DNA of 64,000 nucleotides from JASHPR01 sp963808705 (GTDB lineage: Bacteria; Actinomycetota; Actinomycetes; Streptosporangiales; Streptosporangiaceae). The stretch covers positions 124,001 to 188,000 of the forward strand of contig CAWEHB010000014.1 in the NCBI GenBank assembly GCA_963808705.1. Direction: 5' to 3'. Both the position numbers and the translations under genes were made by a program. Below the pieces are notes generated by a model, which was not told the origin of the DNA, did no database searches, and saw only the letters and a list, made by a program, of their open reading frames with translations. Below are positions 1-8,300 of the stretch, piece by piece. The first letter of the stretch is position 1, and each line of letters starts with the position of its first letter.

Positions 1-326
1 CCGTGCGCGGCGGGCGCCAGGCCCACGATCAGCACCCGCGGCTGCTCCGACCCCCAGCCGGGAATCGGCCGCCCCCAGTACCGCTCGGCCAGGAAGGACC
101 GGCGCTTGGTGACGGCGACCTGCTCCCGCCATGCGACCAGCCGCGGGCAGGCGCGGCACACCGACTGCCGCGCGGTCAGCTCGGCCAGCGTCCCGGCGGT
201 GACCGCGAGCCGGCGCACCGTGGCGGGGCTGTCCGCGACCGGCGTGGCTGACGTGGCCGGGTCGTCCGGCCAGCCGGTCCCCGGCGGGACGGGGCTCGCC
301 GCCTGCGGGCCCGCGGCGCCGGTCAT
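1..326 (-). CDS. Uracil-DNA glycosylase, family 5-like (partial, C-terminus outside window)
   Basis: N-terminal part of a uracil-DNA glycosylase that excises uracil from DNA in base excision repair. About 108 residues are visible. A Cys pair near residues 55-58 (CRACPRL) fits an Fe-S cluster ligand region, followed by GRPIPGWG and the uracil-binding motif GLAPAAHG at the window edge, typical of the UdgB/family 5 group. The ATG overlaps the ppx stop by 4 bp (ATGA), so it is the last visible gene of the eno operon and probably translationally coupled. The catalytic C-terminal half cannot be inspected; family 4 is the main alternative. Confidence 0.85.
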   Translation of the reverse strand, partial: MTGAAGPQAASPVPPGTGWPDDPATSATPVADSPATVRRLAVTAGTLAELTARQSVCRACPRLVAWREQVAVTKRRSFLAERYWGRPIPGWGSEQPRVLIVGLAPAAH

Positions 327-1342
327 GCCATCGACCATGCGATCCCGTCCAGGATGTCGTGCTCGCTGGCCACGACCTCGGCGAAGCCGAACCTGGCCAG
401 CACCCGGTCGAGCACCAGCGCGCCGGCGCCGATCACGTCGATCCGGCCCGGGTGCATCACCGGTATCGCGGCCCGCTGCTGGTGATCCTGGCCGAGCAGG
501 TCACGGGCGATCTGGCCGACCTGCGAGGCCGCGATCCGGGCGAGATGGATCCGGGCGGGATCATAGGCGGGCAGCCCAAGCGCGATCCCGGCCACCGTGG
601 TGACCGATCCGGCCAGGCCGATCACCGTGCGCGCGCTGGTCACCGGAACCTTCGCCGCTACCACGTCGAGCGCCGCGTCGATGTCGGCGGTGGCCGCCGA
701 GATCTCGCCGGGCAGCGGCGGGTTCGCGTGCAGGTGCCGTTCGGTCATCCGGACACAGCCGATGTCCACCGACAGCGCGGCCTCCGGCTGGCCGGTCCCG
801 AGCACGAACTCGGTGGACCCGCCGCCGATGTCCACCACCAGGTAGGGCGGCCTGTGGTCGCCGTGGGGCGGCCTGTGGTCGCCGTGGGGCGGCCTGTGGT
901 CGCCGTGGGGCGGCCTGTGGTCGCCGTGGGGCGGCCTGTGGTCGCCCGCGAGCTCCGCGGTCGCGCCGGTGAACGACAGGCGGGCCTCCTCGTCGCCGCT
1001 GAGCACCTCGGGCGGGACACCCAGTATGCCGGTGACCCCGCGGATGAATTCCCCGGCGTTGGCCGCGTCCCGGGTCGCGCTGGTCGCGACCATCCGGACG
1101 CGGCTGGCCGAGGTGTCATCGATCGCGCGCGCGTACTCCTGGAGCGCGCGCAGCGCCCGCGCCAGCGGCTCCCGCGCGAGGCGGCCGGTCGCATCCACTC
1201 CCTGGCCCAGCCGGACGATCTCCATCCGCCGGCTCACGTCGGTGAGCCGGCTAGCCTCGCGGTCCACGTCGGCGATGAGCAGCCGCAGCGAGTTGGTACC
1301 GCAGTCCACGGCCGCGACGCGGACGGTGCCGGGCCCGCTCAT
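323..1342 (-). CDS. ppx: Exopolyphosphatase, Ppx/GppA family (repeat-expanded)
   Basis: Hydrolyses polyphosphate or pppGpp ends; ASKHA fold. Visible motifs are the N-terminal phosphate loop DCGTNSLRLL near residue 12 and the second loop VVDIGGGSTEF near residue 168. Length is 339 aa, slightly above the usual 300-320 because five copies of a 7-residue unit (GDHRPPH) sit just before the DIGGGS strand. The ATG at 1342 overlaps the DUF501 stop by 4 bp. Enolase-FtsB-DUF501-Ppx order is a familiar actinobacterial arrangement. A second paralogue lies at 60725-61693. Whether the loop insertion changes activity is unknown. Confidence 0.9.
   Translation of the reverse strand: MSGPGTVRVAAVDCGTNSLRLLIADVDREASRLTDVSRRMEIVRLGQGVDATGRLAREPLARALRALQEYARAIDDTSASRVRMVATSATRDAANAGEFIRGVTGILGVPPEVLSGDEEARLSFTGATAELAGDHRPPHGDHRPPHGDHRPPHGDHRPPHGDHRPPYLVVDIGGGSTEFVLGTGQPEAALSVDIGCVRMTERHLHANPPLPGEISAATADIDAALDVVAAKVPVTSARTVIGLAGSVTTVAGIALGLPAYDPARIHLARIAASQVGQIARDLLGQDHQQRAAIPVMHPGRIDVIGAGALVLDRVLARFGFAEVVASEHDILDGIAWSMA
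847..951. repeat. In-frame 21-bp tandem repeat, five copies, inside ppx
   Basis: A 21-bp unit containing ggcctgtggtcgccgtgg occurs five times head to tail with the last copy diverging at its end. It encodes (GDHRPPH)4 plus GDHRPPY on the minus strand. The copies are almost identical at nucleotide level, which suggests recent slippage or unequal exchange. Confidence 0.95.
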
Positions 1343-1905
1343 CGCGGCGCGGCCGGGGGGTCCGCGGGCGGGGCGATGCACGGGCCCGCCCGCCACCACT
1401 CCCCTGCGGCCCGGGCCGCCTCGGCTCCCAGCGGGTTCGTCCCCGGTGCCGCGAGCTCGTGCGCGACCAGCGCGTGCAGGCACTTCACCCGGTCCGGCAT
1501 GCCGCCGGCGCTGGGCGTGCCCGGCGGGAGCGGCTCGACGCCCGACGCGCGGGCCGCCTCGTCCCGCCGGGCCAGGTAGTTGCGGTGCGCCGCCTGGTAG
1601 GCCTGCCGCAGCCCGGGGTCGGCCGCGGTCTGCTGGCTCATCTCCCGCATCAGCCCGCCGGCCTCGAGGCGGCTCACCGCCGCGACCGCGCGCGGGCAGG
1701 TCAGGTAGTACAGCGTCGGGAACGGGGTGCCGTCCGGCAGCCGCGGTGCCGTCTCCACGACGTCCGGCAGGCCGCACGGGCAGCGGTGCGCGACGGCGAG
1801 CAGGGCCCGCGGCTCCCGGCCGAGCTGCGCGGCGACCGCGGCGGCATCGGCCGCGGACGGCCCGGCCGGCGGCCCTGGAGCTGGCCCCGTGGAGGACACC
1901 GTCAC
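1339..1905 (-). CDS. DUF501 domain-containing protein
   Basis: Conserved actinobacterial protein of unknown function, 188 aa. The core runs from the PCGLPDVVET segment through PTLYYLTCPRAVAAVSRLEAGG to DRVKCLHALVAHELA, which is the DUF501 signature including conserved Cys residues. The GTG at 1905 overlaps the ftsB stop as GTGA, and its own TGA overlaps the ppx ATG, so it is embedded in a coupled chain eno-ftsB-DUF501-ppx-udg. The first 20 residues are Pro/Ala-rich and poorly constrained. Function cannot be inferred beyond its constant association with FtsB and Ppx. Confidence 0.88.
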   Translation of the reverse strand: MTVSSTGPAPGPPAGPSAADAAAVAAQLGREPRALLAVAHRCPCGLPDVVETAPRLPDGTPFPTLYYLTCPRAVAAVSRLEAGGLMREMSQQTAADPGLRQAYQAAHRNYLARRDEAARASGVEPLPPGTPSAGGMPDRVKCLHALVAHELAAPGTNPLGAEAARAAGEWWRAGPCIAPPADPPAAPR

Positions 1906-2363
1906 CGGGCCGGGGCCTTGTCGGCCTGCCGGACCGAGCCCCACAGCCGCTCGTACCAGGGCGTGCCGGGGGCATGGTCCGCGACCGCCTTCTCCGGGGG
2001 CGGCGGCCGGTTAATGATCACGTAGCACTTCTCCGCGGGCGGGCACATGTGCAGCTTGTCCTGTGCCTGCTGCTCCACGTAGGCGTTGCTGTTCAGCAGC
2101 TTCTGCTGCTGCTCGAGCCGGCCGAGCTCGACCGCGATCGCCTGCCGTTGGGCTTCCAGCTGGTCGATCTGCTGGCGCTGGGCGATGTACTCGCGCACCG
2201 GGTAGGCGAGGCTCAACGCGATCGCGCACAGCACCACGGCCAGGACGGCGGCCCGGCTGGTCAGCCGGGATCGCTCCGCCTGCGGCGGGCGCGGGCCCGT
2301 GCCCGGCTGCGGCGCCCGCCGGCCTGGGCCCGGCCGCGCCCGCGCGTCCGCGGGTTGCGTCAT
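1902..2363 (-). CDS. ftsB: Septum formation initiator, FtsB/DivIC family
   Basis: Bitopic membrane protein of the divisome (FtsB/DivIC), 153 aa. A basic Pro-rich cytoplasmic tail of about 35 residues precedes one transmembrane helix (AAVLAVVLCAIALSLAYPV, about 38-56), then a coiled coil (QQIDQLEAQRQAIAVELGRLEQQ) and the NSNAYVEQQAQDKLHMCPPAEKCYVI segment that is typical of the actinobacterial branch. The ATG at 2363 overlaps the eno stop by 4 bp. It is expected to work with FtsQ and FtsL at the septum. Confidence 0.9.
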   Translation of the reverse strand: MTQPADARARPGPGRRAPQPGTGPRPPQAERSRLTSRAAVLAVVLCAIALSLAYPVREYIAQRQQIDQLEAQRQAIAVELGRLEQQQKLLNSNAYVEQQAQDKLHMCPPAEKCYVIINRPPPPEKAVADHAPGTPWYERLWGSVRQADKAPAR

Positions 2364-3646
2364 CGCCCGCCGGCCACCGAGCGCGGGAAGGCCGCCCGCC
2401 CGGCGTAGGAAGCAGCGTCGCCGAGCAGTTCCTCGATCCGGAGCAGCTGGTTGTACTTGGCCACCCGCTCCGACCGGGCAGGCGCGCCGGTCTTGATCTG
2501 GCCGCAGTTGGTGGCCACGGCCAGGTCGGCGATCGTGGTGTCCTCGGTCTCGCCCGACCGGTGACTGATCACGCAGCTGAACTGGCTGCGCTGCGCGAGC
2601 GCGACCGCGTTGAGCGTCTCGGTGATCGTCCCGATCTGGTTGACCTTGACCAGCAGCGAGTTCGCCGAGTGCTCGGCGATGCCGCGGCGTAGCCGCCCCG
2701 GGTTGGTGACGAAGATGTCGTCGCCCACCACCTGCACCCGGGCACCCAGCCGGGCGGTGAGCTCGCTCCAGCCCGCCCAGTCCTCCTCGGCCAGCGGATC
2801 CTCCAGCGAGACGATCGGGTAGGCGTCCAGCCAGCCGGCGTAGATCGCGGTCATCTCCGCGGCGGTCTTCCGGCTCCCCTCGAACGCGTACCCGCCTTCC
2901 GAGTAGAACTCGGAGGCGGCGGCGTCCAGGCCGAGCGCCACGTGCTCCCCGGGCGTGAACCCGGCCTTGCCGATGGCCTCGACGATCAGGTCGAGCGCCG
3001 CCCGGTTGTGCTCGAGATCGGGGGCGAAGCCGCCCTCGTCGCCGACGCCGGTGGCCAGCCCGTGCTGCTTGAGCACGGACTTCAGCGCGTGATAGGTCTC
3101 CGCCCCCCAGCGCAGCGCCTCGGCGAACGTGCCCGCCCCGATCGGCAGGATCATGAACTCCTGGACGTCCACGTTGTTGTCCGCGTGCGCGCCGCCGTTG
3201 AGGATGTTCATCTGCGGAACCGGCAGCACGTGCGCGTTGGGGCCGCCGAGGTAGCGGAACAGCGGCAGCCGCGCCGACTCCGCGGCGGCCCTGGCCACGG
3301 CCATGCTGACGCCGACGATCGCGTTCGCGCCGAGCCGCGACTTGTCCGGCGTCCCGTCGAGGTCGATCAGGGCCTGGTCCACCAGGCGCTGGTCGTCGGC
3401 GTCGTAGCCGAGCAGCTCGGGCTGGATCTCGTCGATCACGCCCTGCACCGCCCGGCCGACCGCCTTGCCACCGTAGGAGTTGCCGCCGTCCCTGAGCTCG
3501 ACGGCCTCGAACGCGCCGGTCGACGCCCCGCTGGGTACCGCCGCGCGCCCCAGGGTGCCGTCGTCGAGCACGACCTCTACCTCGAGGGTGGGGTTGCCGC
3601 GTGAGTCCAGGATCTGCCTGGCGTGGATTGCTTCGATGGAGGACAA
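2360..3646 (-). CDS. eno: Enolase
   Basis: Converts 2-phosphoglycerate to phosphoenolpyruvate in glycolysis; 428 aa, standard length. The N-terminus ARQILDSRGNPTLEVEV, the Mg-binding acidic residues in GLDAAASEFY and SLEDPLAEEDW, and the signature SHRSGETEDTTIADLAV near residue 370 are all intact. The start is TTG at 3646 with AGGAG just upstream (about 3653-3657); no better in-frame start exists. First gene of a five-gene minus-strand chain. The 166 bp between it and mazG should hold its promoter; I could not pick a convincing -35/-10 pair. Confidence 0.97.
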   Translation of the reverse strand: MSSIEAIHARQILDSRGNPTLEVEVVLDDGTLGRAAVPSGASTGAFEAVELRDGGNSYGGKAVGRAVQGVIDEIQPELLGYDADDQRLVDQALIDLDGTPDKSRLGANAIVGVSMAVARAAAESARLPLFRYLGGPNAHVLPVPQMNILNGGAHADNNVDVQEFMILPIGAGTFAEALRWGAETYHALKSVLKQHGLATGVGDEGGFAPDLEHNRAALDLIVEAIGKAGFTPGEHVALGLDAAASEFYSEGGYAFEGSRKTAAEMTAIYAGWLDAYPIVSLEDPLAEEDWAGWSELTARLGARVQVVGDDIFVTNPGRLRRGIAEHSANSLLVKVNQIGTITETLNAVALAQRSQFSCVISHRSGETEDTTIADLAVATNCGQIKTGAPARSERVAKYNQLLRIEELLGDAASYAGRAAFPRSVAGGR

Positions 3647-3812
3647 GAAGACTCCTGGCGGGCTGCGATGACACGTCCGCCTTGGAGCCTAGTAGAGCAG
3701 GCACCCAGCTGCCGCGGGGGCACGCCGGACACGCGGCGAGCGCCCGCTTCGCCCAAGGTTGTTCACCGGGCGTCGTGACAGCAGCGTCCGCTGAACAAGT
3801 TTCGGTTCCTGA

Positions 3813-4598
3813 TCATGCGTGCTGCGCCTGTTCCCAGGCCCGGACCTGGTCGCGGTAGGCGCGGGCGGCCGCGCGCAGCTCGAGCTCCGGGTCGAGTCCG
3901 GCCGCGCGGGCGCGGGCCACCAGCGCGAACAGCTCGGCGCCGATCTCGCTGGGTGAGGCCTCCGGCTCCGCCGGGTCGCCCTCCCTCCCCGGGTCGCCCT
4001 CCCTCCCCGGGTCGCCCTCCCTCCCCGGGTCGCCCTCCCTCCCCGGGTCGCCCTCCCTCCCCGGGTGGGCTGCGCTATCCAGGTCGGCCAGTTCGGGCGG
4101 CGCGCCGGCCCGCTCCGCGCGCCGCTGCAGCTGGGCGGCGAGCGCGAGCGCCGGCTGGCCGAACGGCACGCCGTCCAGCACCGAGCCGGGCCCGCCTCCC
4201 TTGGCCTCGCGCTCGGCGGCCTTGATCGCGTCCCAGTTCTGCTTGACCTCGTCCGCGCCGGAGACGGTGACGTCGGCGAACACGTGCGGGTGCCTGCGGA
4301 CCAGCTTGTCCGCGATCCCCTCGGCCACGTCGTCGATCGTGTACCCGGTGCCGTCGGTCCGCTCGGACGCGACCTCCGCGTGGAACATCACCTGCAGCAG
4401 CACGTCGCCGAGTTCCTCGCGCAGGGCCTCGGGATCGCCGCTGTCCAGCGCGTCGATCGCCTCATAGCTCTCCTCGAGCAGGTGCGGCGCGAGGGTTTCG
4501 TGGGTCTGCTTCGCGTCCCACGGGCACTCCCGGCGGAGCCGGCTCATGACGGCCACCAGCTCCAGCAGCCGGGCCCCGGCTGGCTCTGCCTGCGTCAC
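3813..4598 (-). CDS. mazG: Nucleoside triphosphate pyrophosphohydrolase MazG (repeat-expanded)
   Basis: Hydrolyses NTPs to NMP and PPi, a housekeeping or stress role. 261 aa. The N-terminal MazG domain is complete: CPWDAKQTHETL, then the metal-binding helices LLEESYEA and EELGDVLLQV. The second domain is recognisable (VPFGQPALALAAQLQRR, then EIGAELFALVARARAAGLDPE), but the segment where the second metal-binding EExxE helix should lie is occupied by five GREGDP repeats. GTG start at 4598 with GGAGG 5-6 nt upstream. It follows the SurA-like lipoprotein by 13 bp. The N-terminal domain is expected to carry the activity. Confidence 0.93.
   Translation of the reverse strand: MTQAEPAGARLLELVAVMSRLRRECPWDAKQTHETLAPHLLEESYEAIDALDSGDPEALREELGDVLLQVMFHAEVASERTDGTGYTIDDVAEGIADKLVRRHPHVFADVTVSGADEVKQNWDAIKAAEREAKGGGPGSVLDGVPFGQPALALAAQLQRRAERAGAPPELADLDSAAHPGREGDPGREGDPGREGDPGREGDPGREGDPAEPEASPSEIGAELFALVARARAAGLDPELELRAAARAYRDQVRAWEQAQHA
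3973..4062. repeat. In-frame 18-bp tandem repeat, five copies, inside mazG
   Basis: The 18-bp unit gggtcgccctccctcccc is repeated five times without visible mismatch and encodes (GREGDP)5 on the minus strand. It is a low-complexity charged linker inside the second MazG domain. Confidence 0.96.
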
Positions 4599-4611
4599 AT
4601 TTTCCTCCCGG

Positions 4612-5289
4612 CTAGCAGGGCGGAGTCAGCACCGGCTTGGGCGACGGGGAGGCAGCCGCCGACGCCTTGGACAGCCCTGACGGCGTGAGCACGACCGAGA
4701 GGCTGCTGTAGTCGAACGCGCCGAACTGCGGGTTGATCTGGATGTTCAGGCTCTTGGCCGCCTTGCACTGCGACGTGTCCAGCTCGGTCTGCAAGGCCTG
4801 CTGTCCCGCGGTACTGGTCGGCTCCTTCCCGCCGTCCAGCCGGTCCACCACCTTGGTCTCGATCGCCTCGTACCGCCCCAGCTCATCCAGCATGTCCGGC
4901 GGCAGGCCGTTGGCCACGGCGGCCTCGGTCAGCGTGGAGTTGCCCCCGCTCTGCCTGATGGAGGTGGCGATGGCGATCAGCGCCGCCTCCGCCTCGGTCG
5001 GGGTCACCGTGATCCCCTGCTGCGCCGCCAGCTCGTCGCCGACCTGGAACCTGACCAGCCACGAGAGCACCTGCTGCGGCATCTCGGACGCGGGGAACTG
5101 CAGCTGGATCTCGCTCTTGTGGGCCTGGTAGACCGCGTCGAGGTTCGCCACCTGGGCGGACAAGGTCGTGGTCGAGATCCGCTGACTGGTGGTGATCGCG
5201 GCGGCGCCCATCTTCACGGTGCCGCACGCGGCGACCGTGAGGCCGGCCGCGAGCACGGCGGCGGCCAACTTCATCGGGGTGCGGGGCAC
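4612..5289 (-). CDS. SurA N-terminal-like lipoprotein
   Basis: Secreted lipoprotein, 225 aa. Signal peptide with lipobox LTVAAC (Cys about residue 22), followed by an alpha-helical segment resembling the SurA N-terminal chaperone domain (VANLDAVYQAHKSEIQ... VLSWLVRFQVGDELAAQQGI). No PPIase domain is visible, so it is a chaperone-like protein at most. GTG start at 5289 is supported by GGAGGGAG about 8 nt upstream. It sits between mfd (15 bp upstream) and mazG (13 bp downstream), probably co-transcribed. The link to export or envelope folding is inferred from the domain only. Confidence 0.8.
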   Translation of the reverse strand: MPRTPMKLAAAVLAAGLTVAACGTVKMGAAAITTSQRISTTTLSAQVANLDAVYQAHKSEIQLQFPASEMPQQVLSWLVRFQVGDELAAQQGITVTPTEAEAALIAIATSIRQSGGNSTLTEAAVANGLPPDMLDELGRYEAIETKVVDRLDGGKEPTSTAGQQALQTELDTSQCKAAKSLNIQINPQFGAFDYSSLSVVLTPSGLSKASAAASPSPKPVLTPPC

Positions 5290-5304
5290 GTCGACGCTCC
5301 CTCC

Positions 5305-8300
5305 TCAGGCTTGCTGTCCCGCCGGGCCGATGCCGCCGAGCACGGCCTCGATCAGTTCCTCGCACCAGGCGAGAAGGTCCTGATCGCGCAGTGGCGGGGC
5401 GCCCGCCGGCACGACCGGCCGCGCCGGGGCGGCCCGGCCGGAGCCGGCCCGCGCGCCGTCCGCCTTCGGCACCGGTACGAGCATGGTACGCACCGTCGGC
5501 TTGAGCAGCGTCCTCGGGTACAGCCGCTGCGCGCGCACCTCGCGGGACTCGGGCAGCTCCACCGGCGAGAACCGGACGTGATTGCCCTGCAGGGTGATAT
5601 CGGTGAGCCCGGCCCGCCGGGCCCGGGCCCGCAGCCGCGCCACCGCGAGCAGGTTGAGCACCGGCTGCGGCGGCGGGCCGTACCGGTCGGCCAGCTCATC
5701 GCGGACCGCGGCGATGTCGTCGGCGGAGTCGATGGCGGCGATCCGGGTGTAAGCCTCCAGGCGCAGCCGCTCGCCCGGCACGTAGTCGTGCGGGATGTGC
5801 GCGTCGACCGGCAGCTCGACCCTGACCTCCGGCCGCTCGGCGGGGCCCTCGCCGCGCAGCTCGGTCACGGCCTCGCCGATCATCCGCACGTACAGGTCGA
5901 ACCCGACGCCGGCGATGTGACCGGACTGCTCGCCGCCGAGCAGGTTGCCCGCGCCGCGGATCTCCAGGTCCTTGAGCGCGACGTACATGCCCGCGCCCGT
6001 GCCCGTGTGCTGCTGGATCGTGGCCAGCCGCTCGTGCGCGGTCTCGGTGAGCGGCTTCTCCGGGGGGAACAGGAAGTAGCAGTAGCCGCGCTCCCGGGCC
6101 CGCCCGACCCGGCCGCGGAGCTGGTGCAGCTGCGGCAGCCCGTAGGCGTCGGCGCGGTCCACGATCAGCGTGTTGGCGTTCGGGATGTCCAGCCCGGACT
6201 CCACGATCGTGGTCGACACCAGCACGTCGTGGCTGCGGTCCAGGAACTCGCCCATCACGCGCTCGAGCAGGTGCTCGTTCATCTGGCCGTGCGCCACCGC
6301 GACCCTGGCCTCGGGCACCAGCTCGGCGATCCGGGCGGCCACCCGGTTGATCGAGGACACCCGGTTGTGCACGAAGAACGCCTGGCCGTCGCGGAGCAGC
6401 TCGCGCCGGATCGCCGCGGCGATCTGCTTCTCGTCGTACGGCCCGACGAACGTCAGCACCGGGTGCCGCTCCTCGGGCGGGGTCTGGATCGTGGACATCT
6501 CCCTGATCCCGGCCACGCCCATCTCCAGCGTGCGCGGGATCGGCGTGGCCGACATCGCGAGCACGTCCACCTCGGTGCGCAGCTGCTTGAAGTACTCCTT
6601 GTGCTCGACGCCGAACCGCTGCTCCTCGTCGATGATCACCAGGCCGAGCTGCCGGAACCGTACCTCCGGGGACAGCAGCCGGTGGGTGCCGATCACCACG
6701 TCGACCTTGCCCTCGGCCAGGCCCGCCAGGGTATCGGCCACCTCGGCGTCGCTCTGGAACCGCGACATCGGCCTGATCACCACGGGGAACGGCGCGTAGC
6801 GCTCGCTGAACGTGGCGAGGTGCTGCTGGGCCAGCAGCGTGGTCGGCACCAGCACCGCCACCTGCCGGCCGTCCTGCACCGCCTTGAACGCGGCCCGCAC
6901 CGCGATCTCGGTCTTGCCGTAGCCGACGTCACCGCAGACCAGCCGGTCCATCGGCACCGGCTTCTCCATGTCCCGCTTGACCTCGTCGATGGCGGCCAGC
7001 TGGTCCGGCGTCTCCGCGTAGGGAAAGGCGTCCTCGAGCTCGCGCTGCCACGGCGTGTCCGGCCCGAAGGCGTGGCCCGGCGCGGCGGTCCGCGCCGAGT
7101 ACAGCCGGATCAGCTCGGCGGCGATCTCGCGCACCGCCCGGCGCGCGCGGCTCTTGGTCTTGGCCCAGTCGGCGCCGCCCAGCCGGTGCAGGCTGGGTGC
7201 CTCGCCGCCGGAGTACCTGGTCACCTCGTCCAGCTGGTCGGTGGGCAGGTACAGCCGGTCCGGCGGCTGGCCCCGCTTGCCCGGCGCGTACTCGATGACC
7301 AGGTACTCCCGGGTCGCCCCGGCCACGGTCCGGCTGGTCATCTCCAGGTACCGGCCGACCCCGTGCTGCTCGTGCACGATGTAGTCGCCCGGGACCAGCT
7401 GCAGCGGGTCGATGCCGCCGCGCCGCCTGCTCGGCATCCGCTCGTGCCCCGCGGCCCCGGTGCGCTGGCCGGCCAGGTCGGCCTCGGACAGCACCGCGAG
7501 CCGCACCGCCGGCCAGGTGAAGCCGTGACCGATCATCCCGGTCGCCACGTGCACGACGCCCGGCTCGGGCGGGCCGCCGGGATCGGGCGGGCCGCCGGGA
7601 TCGCCGGCGTCGTCGAGCCGCGCGCCCAGGCCCTCGCCGCGCAGCAGCTCGACCAGCCGCTGCGCCGGGCCGTGGCCCTCGGTGACCAGCACCACCCGCC
7701 ACCGGTCGTCAAGCCAGCGGCGGACGTCCGCCACCACGCGCGCGGTATCGCCGCGGTACGCCTGCGCCGGGCTCGCTTCCATCCGGAACGAATCGCGCCC
7801 GGGCCCGTTGCCGGAGTCGAGGTCGGCCTCTGCCCGGGGGTCCGCGACCGCCGCCGGATCCAGGGCTATCCCCGTGCCCCGAATCATCGCCGGGCCGGCC
7901 TCGGTCGCGGCGCCGGCCGTTGCCGGGTCCGCCGCGAAGGGCGTGATAGTCCACCAGGGCAGCCCGGCGGACCCGGCTGCGCTCCTGACCTCGGTGATCG
8001 GCCGGAACGCCGCCGCGCCCAGGTCGACCGGGATCTCGCCGCCGGCCGCCGCGTTCACCCAGGATGCCTCGAGGAACTCCTGGCTGGTCCGGACGAGCTC
8101 GGCCGCGCGCGCCCGGATCCGCTCCGGGTCGCAGGCGAGCACGCAGCCGCCGACCGGCACGTAGTCGAGCAGCAGCTCCATCCGCTCGGCCAGCACCGGC
8201 GCGAACGCCTCCATGCCCTCCACCGTGATGCCGTCGGCGAGCTTGCCGAGCACGTCCGACAATCCCGGGTGCTGCCGGGCCAGCTCCTTGGCCCGCTCCC

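Noticed and set aside
847..951. Tandem repeats as a CRISPR array
   Set aside because: Direct repeats have no spacers between units, and no cas gene is nearby; they are coding minisatellites.
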